64,000 nt of DNA, from the NCBI GenBank assembly GCA_959347425.1, contig OY365741.1:2194501-2258500 (forward strand), in the 5' to 3' direction. Shown here piece by piece: positions 16,031 to 24,249 of the stretch. The position numbers were made by a program, and so were the translations under genes. The DNA is from an uncultured Amylibacter sp. Its GTDB lineage: Bacteria > Pseudomonadota > Alphaproteobacteria > Rhodobacterales > Rhodobacteraceae. The notes under the pieces are model-generated. The model was given only the letters and a program-made list of their open reading frames with translations. It was not told where the DNA came from and ran no database searches. Position 1 is the stretch's first letter, and each line of letters opens with the position of its first letter.

Positions 16031-17302
16031 TTATTTTATATCATTTATTCTGGCGAGGCTTTCTTCCACGCCCAAAAAACACAGCATATCAAAAACAGAC
16101 GGGCTTTTGCTTTTGCCGCAGAGGGCAATCCGCAATGGCGCGGTAGCCTGCCCCATCGTTATCCCCTGCATTTGCGCAAAATCTTTGACTTTTTGCATCA
16201 GGTCTTCGCGTTCCCAATTAGCAGAGGTTAAAACGGGAGTCAACTGTTTTAATATGCTTTTCGCGTCCTCATCCAAATTTATTTCAGGCGTAATCGGGCG
16301 GGTTATCCGCGCGAATGCCGCGTTATCCAGTATAATATCCAGAGTTTTCGCACGGTCTCGCAAAAACGGCATGGCGGGTTTTATGCGGGTTTTTTCCGCG
16401 TCCGTAAGCGGTTGCTTGATAAAATCCGCGTAATCCATCAAATGGACAAACAGCGTGTCCGTGTCGGTGGTTTTAATATGGTGGGCGTTTATATGGTCGA
16501 GTTTTTTCATATTAAACTGGGCGGGGGATTTTTTTATCCCCGATAGGTCAAACCATTTTATCGCTTGGGGGGTGGTGAAAAGCTCATCATCCCCGTGGCT
16601 CCATCCTAGGCGGGTGAGGGCGTTGCGCAAGCCCTCAGGCGTATAACCCAGCCGTGCGTAATCCAGCAACGCAGTCGCGCCGTGTCGTTTGGATAGCTTG
16701 CCGCCGTCTTCCCCGTGAATCAGGGGAATATGGGCGAATATGGGGCAATCCCAGTTCATTGCATCGTAAATCATCTTTTGAATCGGGGCGTTAATCAGGT
16801 GGTCATCCCCGCGAATAACGTGGGTGACACCCATGTCATGGTCGTCAACGACTACCGCCAATGTATAGGTCGGCGAGCCATCGCTACGCAATAAAACCGT
16901 GTCGTTAAATTCGTTCGTGTTCCATTGGACGGTTTTCTGGACGGCATCGTTTATCTGGATTTTATCGTCTTTGGGGATGCACAGGCGGAGCGCGTCGCCG
17001 TCTTTATATGCCGAGCCGTTTGCCAGCATTTGGGCGGCCACGGCTTGGTGGCGGGTGGCGTTTGCCGATTGTTTTATGGGGGGAGCGTCCCAATCTAGCC
17101 CCAGCCATGCCAGCCCTGTTAAAATATCGGACTCATGGGCGGGGGTGGAACGCTCAATGTCGGTATCCTCAATCCTTAACAGGAATTGCCCCTGTGTTGC
17201 CCGTGCATAAAGCCAGTTAAACAAGGCGGTTCGCGCACCCCCTATGTGGAGAGCACCCGTGGGGCTCGGCGCGAATCTGGTGACAACGGGTTTTTGTGCC
17301 AT
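16031..17302 (-). CDS. gltX: Glutamyl-tRNA synthetase, shortened form
   Basis: This class I synthetase charges tRNA-Glu (and perhaps tRNA-Gln). HIGG at residues 19-22 and KLSKR at 202-206 are the two ATP motifs. RGDDHLINAPIQ and the PTYTLAVVVDDHDMG strand are clear. At 423 residues it is roughly 45 short of the usual 465-475. The missing part is between AYK (about 100) and LRLCIP, where the zinc-binding subdomain normally sits. The C-terminal anticodon domain looks complete. Alphaproteobacteria often carry two gltX genes, and this could be either. It is upstream of gltA in the same unit. Confidence 0.93.
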   Translation of the reverse strand: MAQKPVVTRFAPSPTGALHIGGARTALFNWLYARATQGQFLLRIEDTDIERSTPAHESDILTGLAWLGLDWDAPPIKQSANATRHQAVAAQMLANGSAYKDGDALRLCIPKDDKIQINDAVQKTVQWNTNEFNDTVLLRSDGSPTYTLAVVVDDHDMGVTHVIRGDDHLINAPIQKMIYDAMNWDCPIFAHIPLIHGEDGGKLSKRHGATALLDYARLGYTPEGLRNALTRLGWSHGDDELFTTPQAIKWFDLSGIKKSPAQFNMKKLDHINAHHIKTTDTDTLFVHLMDYADFIKQPLTDAEKTRIKPAMPFLRDRAKTLDIILDNAAFARITRPITPEINLDEDAKSILKQLTPVLTSANWEREDLMQKVKDFAQMQGITMGQATAPLRIALCGKSKSPSVFDMLCFLGVEESLARINDIK

Positions 17303-17510
17303 GGGTTGGTCTATCTTACTTGGTTTGCAGTGGTTTAACTGACCTTACCCGTTTCCCCATAAAAACGCAAGCCTATCAGAGGGCGCGCCCTAAAACCCCC
17401 GTTTTTCCCCAAAAAACCCCAAAAAAACCCCAAAAACCACACTAATCCGTGATATTTACCCCGTTTTGCCCTTGATATTAGCAAAAAATCCCCTACCCTA
17501 GCCACACTAT

Positions 17511-17528
17511 TTAGATAACACTATCTAA
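17511..17528. promoter_or_regulatory. Perfect palindrome, probable repressor operator
   Basis: TTAGATA-ACAC-TATCTAA, 7-bp perfect arms with a 4-bp spacer, lies 24 bp before the permease ATG. An upstream TTGATA (17472) and TACCCT (17494) could form a weak promoter. The symmetry suggests a dimeric regulator of the permease. No regulator gene is adjacent. AAAGGAGGAG (17541-17550) is the ribosome site. Confidence 0.5.
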
Positions 17529-17552
17529 CAAACAATAAAAAAAGGAGGAGCT

Positions 17553-18878
17553 ATGACTTCTACAAAAACAAATATGTCGTCCAATGACGATCCAAACGTA
17601 ACACCGCCAATGATGCAGGCTATTCCTTTGGGAATGCAGCATGTTCTGGCGATGTTTGCTTCAAACGTAACACCCTCTATTATCGTAGCGGGCGCGGCAG
17701 GCCTTGCCTTTGGCGGGACAGAGCAAATCTATCTCATCCAAATGGCAATGCTCTTCGCGGGTGTGGCAACCTTGTTTCAAACCATCGGTGTCGGTCCAGT
17801 CGGCGCACGATTGCCAATTATGCAAGGCACGAGTTTCGCTTTTGTCGGCGTGCTGGCGGGTTTGGCCGCAACCCAAGGCTTGGGTGTCGCCCTGACCGCC
17901 TGTTTAGTCGGCGGGGTTTTGCATTTCATCCTAGGCTCTTTCATTAAAAAATTGCGCTTTCTGTTTCCGCCTTTGGTAACAGGGTTGGTGATTTTGGCGA
18001 TTGGGTTGTATTTGATTCCTGTTGCGATTAAATATTCTGCTGGTGGCGCGGCTGAATTCCAAATGAACGCGCCCAGCTTTGGCTCTATGATGCACTGGGC
18101 TGTCGCGTTAACTGTGATAATCGTGTCTGTCGCGTGTAAATTCTTTGGGCGAGGGCTGATTTCTTCGGCTGCTATCCTAATCGGGTTGCTGGCGGGCTAT
18201 GCTTTGGCGTTTATGTTTGGCATGGTTAATTTCGGCGCGGTTGGCAAATCTGCGTGGATTACTGGATTGCAAGTCATGCCTTATGGGTTTGAATTCAGTC
18301 TGGGCGCGGTGATTGTCGTGACCTTGGTCTGTATCGTATCCGCCATTGAAACGGTCGGTGATGCAACCGCTACCACCCAAGCGGGTGCAGGGCGGATTGC
18401 CACGGATGAAGAGATTTCAGGCGCGACTTATGCCGATGGACTCGGCACAGCCATTGCGGCGGTGTTTGGCGGATTGCCGAATACTTCGTTCAGCCAGAAC
18501 GTCGGGATTGTCGGAATGACGGGGATTATGTCGCGTCATGTTGTGACGATTGCTGGTGTAATTCTTATCGTGTGCGGGTTGTTGCCCAAGGTTGGGGCGG
18601 TGATTTCATCTATGCCTTTGCCTGTTTTGGGTGGTGGCGTGATTGTCATGTTCGGGATGGTTGCTTCGGCAGGGATGAACTTGTTGTCCGTTGTGCCAAT
18701 GAATCGCCGTAATATGGCGATTATCGCGATTTCTCTGGCCTTTGGGTTGGGATTGAATCTAGTGCCGATGGCGGTGCAGTATTTGCCCGGAACGTTAAAA
18801 GTTCTGGCGACTTCTGCTGTTGCGCCAACTGCACTGGCTGCGGTTATTTTGAACCAAATCCTGCCACACGAAGAGTAG
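17553..18878 (+). CDS. NCS2-family nucleobase (uracil/xanthine) permease
   Basis: The 441-residue inner-membrane protein has about 14 hydrophobic segments. Family motifs are QHVLAMF near 29-35, QGTSFAFVG in TM3, IETVGDATATT in TM8 and SQNVGIVGMTGIMSR in TM10. The glutamate followed by VGD in TM8 is more like purine (xanthine or urate) carriers than UraA, where AEHIGH is usual, so a purine is the likelier substrate (inference). It is a single gene with a strong ribosome site, an operator-like palindrome upstream and a terminator downstream. Confidence 0.88.
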   Translation: MTSTKTNMSSNDDPNVTPPMMQAIPLGMQHVLAMFASNVTPSIIVAGAAGLAFGGTEQIYLIQMAMLFAGVATLFQTIGVGPVGARLPIMQGTSFAFVGVLAGLAATQGLGVALTACLVGGVLHFILGSFIKKLRFLFPPLVTGLVILAIGLYLIPVAIKYSAGGAAEFQMNAPSFGSMMHWAVALTVIIVSVACKFFGRGLISSAAILIGLLAGYALAFMFGMVNFGAVGKSAWITGLQVMPYGFEFSLGAVIVVTLVCIVSAIETVGDATATTQAGAGRIATDEEISGATYADGLGTAIAAVFGGLPNTSFSQNVGIVGMTGIMSRHVVTIAGVILIVCGLLPKVGAVISSMPLPVLGGGVIVMFGMVASAGMNLLSVVPMNRRNMAIIAISLAFGLGLNLVPMAVQYLPGTLKVLATSAVAPTALAAVILNQILPHEE

Positions 18879-18920
18879 GCGTTTTATCCTGTTTTATGGC
18901 AGGGTGACATTATGAAACAT

Positions 18921-18955
18921 AAAAACCCCGTGCCGTTTGGTGCGGGGTTTTTTTT
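18921..18955 (+). terminator. Rho-independent terminator of the permease gene
   Basis: AAACCCCGTGCC pairs with GGTGCGGGGTTT (two wobble pairs, GTTT loop), followed by a run of T. Confidence 0.85.
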
Positions 18956-18957
18956 AT

Positions 18958-19016
18958 GAGTTGTTAGTTGTTAGTTGTTAATCACTAATCACTAATCACT
19001 AACAACTAACAACTAA
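18958..19016. repeat. Palindromic heptamer array without a core
   Basis: Three GTTGTTA units, three TCACTAA units, then ACAACTA units: the outer arms TTAGTTGTTAGTTGTTA and TAACAACTAACAACTAA are inverse complements. It looks like the two ends of the dispersed element joined without its middle. Confidence 0.65.
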
Positions 19017-19082
19017 AAAATTAACCTTTTCTAAACCAATATAAAGACAAGGTTAATGGATGACCGAGCCCCACTATAACAC

Positions 19083-21278
19083 ATGCACTCCAAAAACCAC
19101 CCCACCAACCCCACCAAAAGGCCACCCGCGATGTTTGCCGTCTTCCTCAAAGTCTTAACAGAGCTCATCCACCAGCGTAAGCAAGCGATGCTGTGGTTTC
19201 CAGTATTCCTAGGCATTGGTATCGCGATTTACTTCTCACTGCAAACCGAACCGCACCTGCCAATCCTAATAACACTGCTCATCATAGGGCTAACCCTCGT
19301 TGCCATAGCCTGCCTGTGGGCGCATCCTCTACGCTGGCTGTTTGTCCTGTGTGCGTGGGTGATTTTGGGCGTGCTGGTCAGCAGCTTACGGACAAACCTC
19401 GTCAGCGCACCGATATTAGGCTGGCGATATTACGGCACAATGACGGGGACAGTCATCGGCATCGACCGCTCAAGCAAAGACCGCATTCGCCTAACCCTAA
19501 CCGACCTATCAATCGGCAAAATATCCGCGCCCCGCACGCCCAAAAAGATACGGATTTCCCTATACGGCAAAACCGAAACTTATGAAGGCAGGCTGGGCGA
19601 TATCGTCCGTATAGAGGGCTCTATCAGCCCGCCATCAGGCCCTACCGAACCAGACGGGTTCAGCTTTCAACGGCGCGCGTGGTTCAGCCAGCTTGGGGCG
19701 GTCGGCTATACCCGCAAAAACGTGGTGGTCATAGGCGAGGACGCAGATTCCTCCCTGAAAAGATGGATTTATGAAAAACGCCTGTCTTTATCGCGGGTGA
19801 TTCATAAAAAGGTGGGCGATGCGAACGGCGGGTTTGCCTCTGCCATCCTAACGGGAGACCGCAGTTTCATAGACTCGGCGGATTTGGAATCGTTGCGACG
19901 GTCTAATTTAGCGCATTTGCTCGCCATATCAGGGTTGCATATGGGGCTGCTGGTTGGGTTTGTCTTTGCTCTGGTACGCTATGGCATGGCGTTATTCGCG
20001 CCGTTTGCCCTGCGGTTGCCGTTAAAAAAGATAGCCGCCGTGGTCGCCTTGGGTGCGGGAGCGTTTTATCTGGTGCTATCGGGGATGAGCATCGCCACAA
20101 CCCGCGCGTTTATTATGGTGGCGGTTATGCTGTCCGCCATTTTACTGGATAGACCTGCGCTGTCCCTGCGGGCGGTTGGCTTGGCGGCAACTCTGATTTT
20201 GCTGGTGCATCCAGAAAACCTGCTGGGGGTCGGGTTTCAAATGTCCTTTGCCGCGACCATCGCGTTAATCGCCGCGTTTCGCGGGTTTAAACGGATGGGA
20301 TTATGGATGTTTGTCGATAAAGCCACCCGCCAAACTATGGGTGCGGCGCGGGATGATACGGGGATTGCTGCCTATATCACGCAAATCCTACGCGGGTTTT
20401 TGTCGTTGGTGCTTGCGTCATTGATAGCAGGGCTGGCGACCGCGCCGTTTTCCGCCTATCACTTTAATCAAATAGCACATTATGGGCTGTTGGCTAATTT
20501 ACTGTCCGTGCCTGTTATGGGAACGTTGATTATGCCGAGTGCCATTATCGCGGGGTTCTTTGCCCTTATAGGGCTGGAGGCCTTGCCATTATGGGTTATG
20601 GGGCAAGGAATCGGCTGGATTTTGTTTGTGGCAGAGCAGGTGTCTGCACTGCCAGGTGCCAATAGCCGCGTGCCCGCGGGCGGACAGATGGTTATGGTGT
20701 TGCTGGTGTTTGGCTCTGTGATGCTGATTTTGTTTCGCCAATGGTTCCGCGTGATTGGGATTGCGGTTCTGCTGGCGGGCTTTGCCGTGTGGATGAATGC
20801 GACCCGCCCCGCGATGCTGGTTTCTGATAGCGGGCGGTTGGTTGGCGTTTTGGACGATGGCTTGCGCGGGTTAAATCGCGCCAAAGGGCATGGGTTTATC
20901 GCGCAAAACTGGCTGGAAAATGACGGGGATAATCGCACGCAGGATAATGCGGTTATGGCGGGGGTGGATGTTGATGATTTTGATGTCAGGCTGGGCGATG
21001 TGGCGGTGAAATACCTGTGGGATGGCAAGGTTTCGGAAGAGGCGTTGCGGCGGCTCTGCACCGATTATGATGTGCTGATTGCGCCAAAATGGAAGGAGGA
21101 TACGGGGTTGTTCGGCGGGTGTCGGTTCTTTGGCTATTACGATTTTATCCGCGAGGGTGCGGTGGCGTTTTATCTGGATACGGGGGACGGTTTGCGGATA
21201 CGGACCGGGCGCGATAGTATTGGCGTGCGGTTATGGTCGCCTTTGGACCGGCGGAGGAAGTGGAAAAAGCGGGAATAA
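19083..21278 (+). CDS. comEC: ComEC/Rec2-type DNA uptake channel protein
   Basis: The 731-residue membrane protein shows two or three N-terminal helices (about 35-105), a soluble OB-like DUF4131 region (about 110-215) and the competence domain with the AHLLAISGLHMGLLVGF motif near 285. A further series of helices runs to about 590. The C-terminal part (about 600-731) is soluble, and I see no HxHxDH motif, so the metallo-beta-lactamase domain of classic ComEC is absent. It would move single-stranded DNA across the inner membrane. No other competence gene is nearby. The start at 19083 has no clear ribosome site; the ATG at 19131, behind AAAAGG, is an alternative. Confidence 0.88.
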   Translation: MHSKNHPTNPTKRPPAMFAVFLKVLTELIHQRKQAMLWFPVFLGIGIAIYFSLQTEPHLPILITLLIIGLTLVAIACLWAHPLRWLFVLCAWVILGVLVSSLRTNLVSAPILGWRYYGTMTGTVIGIDRSSKDRIRLTLTDLSIGKISAPRTPKKIRISLYGKTETYEGRLGDIVRIEGSISPPSGPTEPDGFSFQRRAWFSQLGAVGYTRKNVVVIGEDADSSLKRWIYEKRLSLSRVIHKKVGDANGGFASAILTGDRSFIDSADLESLRRSNLAHLLAISGLHMGLLVGFVFALVRYGMALFAPFALRLPLKKIAAVVALGAGAFYLVLSGMSIATTRAFIMVAVMLSAILLDRPALSLRAVGLAATLILLVHPENLLGVGFQMSFAATIALIAAFRGFKRMGLWMFVDKATRQTMGAARDDTGIAAYITQILRGFLSLVLASLIAGLATAPFSAYHFNQIAHYGLLANLLSVPVMGTLIMPSAIIAGFFALIGLEALPLWVMGQGIGWILFVAEQVSALPGANSRVPAGGQMVMVLLVFGSVMLILFRQWFRVIGIAVLLAGFAVWMNATRPAMLVSDSGRLVGVLDDGLRGLNRAKGHGFIAQNWLENDGDNRTQDNAVMAGVDVDDFDVRLGDVAVKYLWDGKVSEEALRRLCTDYDVLIAPKWKEDTGLFGGCRFFGYYDFIREGAVAFYLDTGDGLRIRTGRDSIGVRLWSPLDRRRKWKKRE

Positions 21279-21410
21279 GAGCGGGAAATAGAGTCATAAA
21301 GCGAGTCGGAAAAATTTTGATAAAAAGGTGAAAAAAGTTGGAAAAACGCGAAAAATGGCAAAAAAACACGAAAAAAGCACTAAAAATCGTGTTTTTGGGG
21401 CGAAAATCGT

Positions 21411-21450
21411 TTGACACGGGGCTATGAACAATAGTAGAACAAAGCAGAAC
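21411..21450 (+). promoter_or_regulatory. LexA (SOS) box overlapping the lexA promoter
   Basis: TTGACA at 21411-21416 is a -35. GAAC at 21426 and 21437 are spaced by exactly 7 bases, the reverse of the alphaproteobacterial GTTC-N7-GTTC LexA site. A third GAAC lies at 21447. The box overlaps the expected -10 region, which fits autorepression. AAGGAGG (21465-21471) then gives a strong ribosome site. Confidence 0.8.
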
Positions 21451-21479
21451 ATTAGTGAAACATTAAGGAGGCTTACGCC

Positions 21480-22295
21480 ATGCTCACACAAAAACAAATG
21501 CAGCTGTTACAGCTGATTGCTCAACGTTTGAATGAAACGGGCGTGCCGCCCAGTTTTGAAGAGATGAAAGTAGAGTTGGGACTGCGGTCTAAATCGGGGA
21601 TTCATCGGCTGATTACAGCGTTAGAGGATCGCGGGTTTATCCGCCGTTTGCCCAATCGAGCAAGGGCGATTGAGATTTTACAGATGCCCAAACTGATTGA
21701 CACAAGCGGGGCGATTGATGCTGGGGTTGGGGAATCGGGTGAATCTGGTGAATCTGGCGGTTCGGGTGGTGCTGGTGGTTCGGGTGGTTCTGGTTCGGGG
21801 GATGCTGATGATGCGGGCGCGAATTTGCGCCTTGTTCATAATAAGGTGTCGCAAAAGGATACGTCCGTTCGTGCTTTGGCGGCTGGTTTGCGTTTGGCAG
21901 AGCCGGCGAATGCCGTCCAAGTCCCCTTGATGGGGCGGATTGCCGCGGGAACGCCGATTGAGGCGATCCAAGATGTGGCAAATAATGTTGCCGTGCCAGA
22001 GGATATGTTGCGCCCCGGCGGGCGGCATTACGCGCTGGAAGTTAAGGGTGATTCGATGACAGGCGCGGGAATTAATGACGGCGATATTGTCGTGATTAAT
22101 GAGCAGAATGATGCAGAGACTGGGGATATTGTGGTGGCGTTAATCAATGGGCAGGAGGCTACTTTGAAACGGTTGCGCAAACGTGGCTCGGCGATTGCTT
22201 TGGAAGCGGCTAATCCAGCCTATGAAACGCGGGTGTACCACGATAATCAGGTGAAAATTCAGGGGAAGTTGGTTGGGTTGATACGAACTTATTAG
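21480..22295 (+). CDS. lexA: LexA repressor with extended Gly/Ser linker
   Basis: SOS repressor of 271 residues. The winged helix-turn-helix covers about 1-70 (GVPPSFEEMKVELGLRSKSG). The self-cleavage pair is Ala156-Gly157 (RIAAGTP), with catalytic Ser192 (KGDSMTG) and Lys230 (ATLKRL). Spacing among these is as in E. coli. Between the DNA-binding and latent protease domains lies an insert at about 82-112 made almost only of Gly, Ser, Glu and Asp. It makes the protein roughly 30-40 residues longer than usual LexA. The gene is autoregulated by the GAAC-N7-GAAC box. The TAG stop begins a heptamer array. Confidence 0.95.
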   Translation: MLTQKQMQLLQLIAQRLNETGVPPSFEEMKVELGLRSKSGIHRLITALEDRGFIRRLPNRARAIEILQMPKLIDTSGAIDAGVGESGESGESGGSGGAGGSGGSGSGDADDAGANLRLVHNKVSQKDTSVRALAAGLRLAEPANAVQVPLMGRIAAGTPIEAIQDVANNVAVPEDMLRPGGRHYALEVKGDSMTGAGINDGDIVVINEQNDAETGDIVVALINGQEATLKRLRKRGSAIALEAANPAYETRVYHDNQVKIQGKLVGLIRTY

Positions 22296-22320
22296 TGATT
22301 AGTGGTTAGTGGTTAGTGAT
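22291..22320. repeat. TTAGTGA heptamer array between lexA and the NtrC-like gene
   Basis: TTAGTGA, TTAGTGG, TTAGTGG, TTAGTGA. It includes the lexA stop and fills most of the 36-bp convergent gap. Confidence 0.7.
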
Positions 22321-22331
22321 TAAACGTTAAA

Positions 22332-23750
22332 CTAAAAAACCCGCTTGCCCCGCGTCACCACAATATCCAAATCCTGTATCTTCTTACGCAAGGTATTCCT
22401 ATTCACCCCCAGCATCTCTGCCGTCTTTAACTGGTTGCCGTGACTGGCCGCCAAAGCGTGGGTTATCAGGGGCAATTCCACCTCGCGTAACACCCGATGA
22501 TATAAACCCCCATGCGCAGACCCGCCAGCCCCGCCCGCATCAAAATACCCCTTGATATGCTGACCCAAGGCGACGGACAAATCCCCACCATTATACTCCC
22601 CACCGCTATATTCGGACGACACGGATAAATTAGCGGACACATCATCCGCGCTAATCTCTTCTTCCTGGGCAACCACGGCTAACCGTTTGATAAAATTCTC
22701 TAACTCGCGGACATTACCCGCCCAATTCGCCTTGCTTAATATATCCAAAGCGGCTCGGTTAATAGTCTTAAAGGGCAAACCCTCCCCTGCCCCTTTATGC
22801 AGGAAATGCCGCGCCAATTCGGCAATATCACTGCGCCGTTCCGAAAGCGAAGGAATAACCATAGGCACCACATTTAAACGAAAAAACAAATCCTCGCGCA
22901 ACTGCCCAATATCCACCAATTCGGATAAAACCTGTGCGGTGGAAGAAAAAATACGAAATCCCTGACGGCGGAACGCATCGCTGCGCATCAATTCCAATAA
23001 CCTAATCTGCACATCCCCAGCCATCTCATCCACTTTGGAGAAATACAAACACGCGGACGCACCCGCGCCCGTAATAGCCTTGTTTAATTGACCCACGCTT
23101 AAACTGGGCGAATGCAACTGGATAAAATCCTTATCCTTACGGTCGGACAAATCATGCATGCTTTGCGCCAATAAACTCTTGCCAACCCCCGTTTTGCCAG
23201 AAATCATCACGTTAATATCGGTGTTTAACACCCTTGCAACCAGTCGGTAAAGTTCCTGCATTGCAGGGGACGAACCAATCAGCGAAAGCCCGCTACCGCC
23301 CGAAACAGGCTCGCCGCCTTGGGCGGACGGTGATGCAGAGTCCTGTCCCTCGGCGGCGCGGTTGGTTTTGTTCAATGCAGCCAGCTCCCCCTGCGACAGA
23401 GCCTTATGGGTTTTCGCCAGCAACTCACGCAAATCAAACGGCTTTGGCAGATAGTCAAACGCCCCCGATTCCATAGCCCGTATCGTCGTCACCACCGTAT
23501 TTTGCGCGGAAATCACAATGACGGGCAGATTGGGGCGACGGCGTTGCACAGCCATCAGCAAATCAATCCCGTCACCATCGGGCAGGACAACATCGCAAAT
23601 GACCATATTGCCTTCGCCTTCACTAATCCATCGCCACAGAGTATTCGCGCTGCTGGTCGCCCGCACGCGACAGCCCGCCCGCACTAACGCTTGGCTTATC
23701 ACCGTGCGAATAGTCGTGTCATCATCGGCCAGCAGAACCGTTCCATCCAT
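22332..23750 (-). CDS. NtrC-like response regulator with degenerate AAA+ domain
   Basis: 472 residues. The receiver domain has acidic D9-D11, phosphoacceptor D53 (ICDVVLPDGDG) and K103 (LPKPF). An AAA+ domain starts near 155, with Walker A GKTGVGKS at 185-192 and the sensor segment LREDLFFRLN near 284. A Fis-type HTH ends the protein (HGNQLKTAEMLGVNRNTLRK). The GAFTGA loop that contacts sigma-54 is absent, replaced by a short SPSLSVGQLNKAITGAG stretch. The Walker B DE is replaced (LYFSKVDEM). It therefore probably does not act by sigma-54 remodelling. Rhodobacter NtrC also lacks GAFTGA and works with sigma-70. No NtrB-like kinase is adjacent. AAGGAT precedes the ATG. Confidence 0.85.
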   Translation of the reverse strand: MDGTVLLADDDTTIRTVISQALVRAGCRVRATSSANTLWRWISEGEGNMVICDVVLPDGDGIDLLMAVQRRRPNLPVIVISAQNTVVTTIRAMESGAFDYLPKPFDLRELLAKTHKALSQGELAALNKTNRAAEGQDSASPSAQGGEPVSGGSGLSLIGSSPAMQELYRLVARVLNTDINVMISGKTGVGKSLLAQSMHDLSDRKDKDFIQLHSPSLSVGQLNKAITGAGASACLYFSKVDEMAGDVQIRLLELMRSDAFRRQGFRIFSSTAQVLSELVDIGQLREDLFFRLNVVPMVIPSLSERRSDIAELARHFLHKGAGEGLPFKTINRAALDILSKANWAGNVRELENFIKRLAVVAQEEEISADDVSANLSVSSEYSGGEYNGGDLSVALGQHIKGYFDAGGAGGSAHGGLYHRVLREVELPLITHALAASHGNQLKTAEMLGVNRNTLRKKIQDLDIVVTRGKRVF

Positions 23751-24249
23751 TGTGTTTATCCTTATTGGGGTGGGATTGCCTAAATTTTACGCAATTTTGC
23801 GGGGAATGGCAAGGGGCGAAGGATGAATACCAAATAACCGATGCGAGCGATAATAAATCAGCACAGCACACGGTATTTCACCGCATTTTCGCCCAACCCC
23901 GCACAAAAAATCCAGAAAAACGCAAGTGATTCGCACGAATCGGTGAATCCCCGTGATTATCCGCCCATATTTCCCCGTGCAAAACATAGGAATATTACGA
24001 ATCACCCGCATTATATCAAGCCCCCCGAAACACCCCCATGTATATAGTATAACCACACCCCGCTTGATTCGCCTTAATAATAAAGATTTTTTAACAAATC
24101 GTGGGAAAACCGCACTTTTTACCCATTTTTATCCAAAATTTGCTGTTTTTTTAATAAAACATTAAAAAACATATTGACATAAACTTGTAATTATCCTAAT
24201 TATGGGGCGTTTATATAACCAGCAATAGCTCAAAAGAAAGGCTACTCCT
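23751..24249. other. Intergenic region between divergent NtrC-like gene and giant lipoprotein gene
   Basis: About 500 bp without a supported gene. It is AT-rich on the right (24060-24200), where the promoter of the giant gene lies. A short GATTCGCACGAATC palindrome is near 23929. I see no RNA gene or heptamer array here. Confidence 0.6.
24174..24202 (+). promoter_or_regulatory. Promoter of the giant lipoprotein gene
   Basis: TTGACA (24174-24179), 17-bp spacer, TAATTA (24197-24202), 48 bp before the first ATG. The same TTGACA-N17 layout occurs before the giant genes starting at 50793 and 55217. Confidence 0.65.

Noticed and set aside
23841..24165. Small open frames in the 23751-24249 gap
   Set aside because: They have no ribosome site or recognisable content, and the region is AT-rich promoter DNA.
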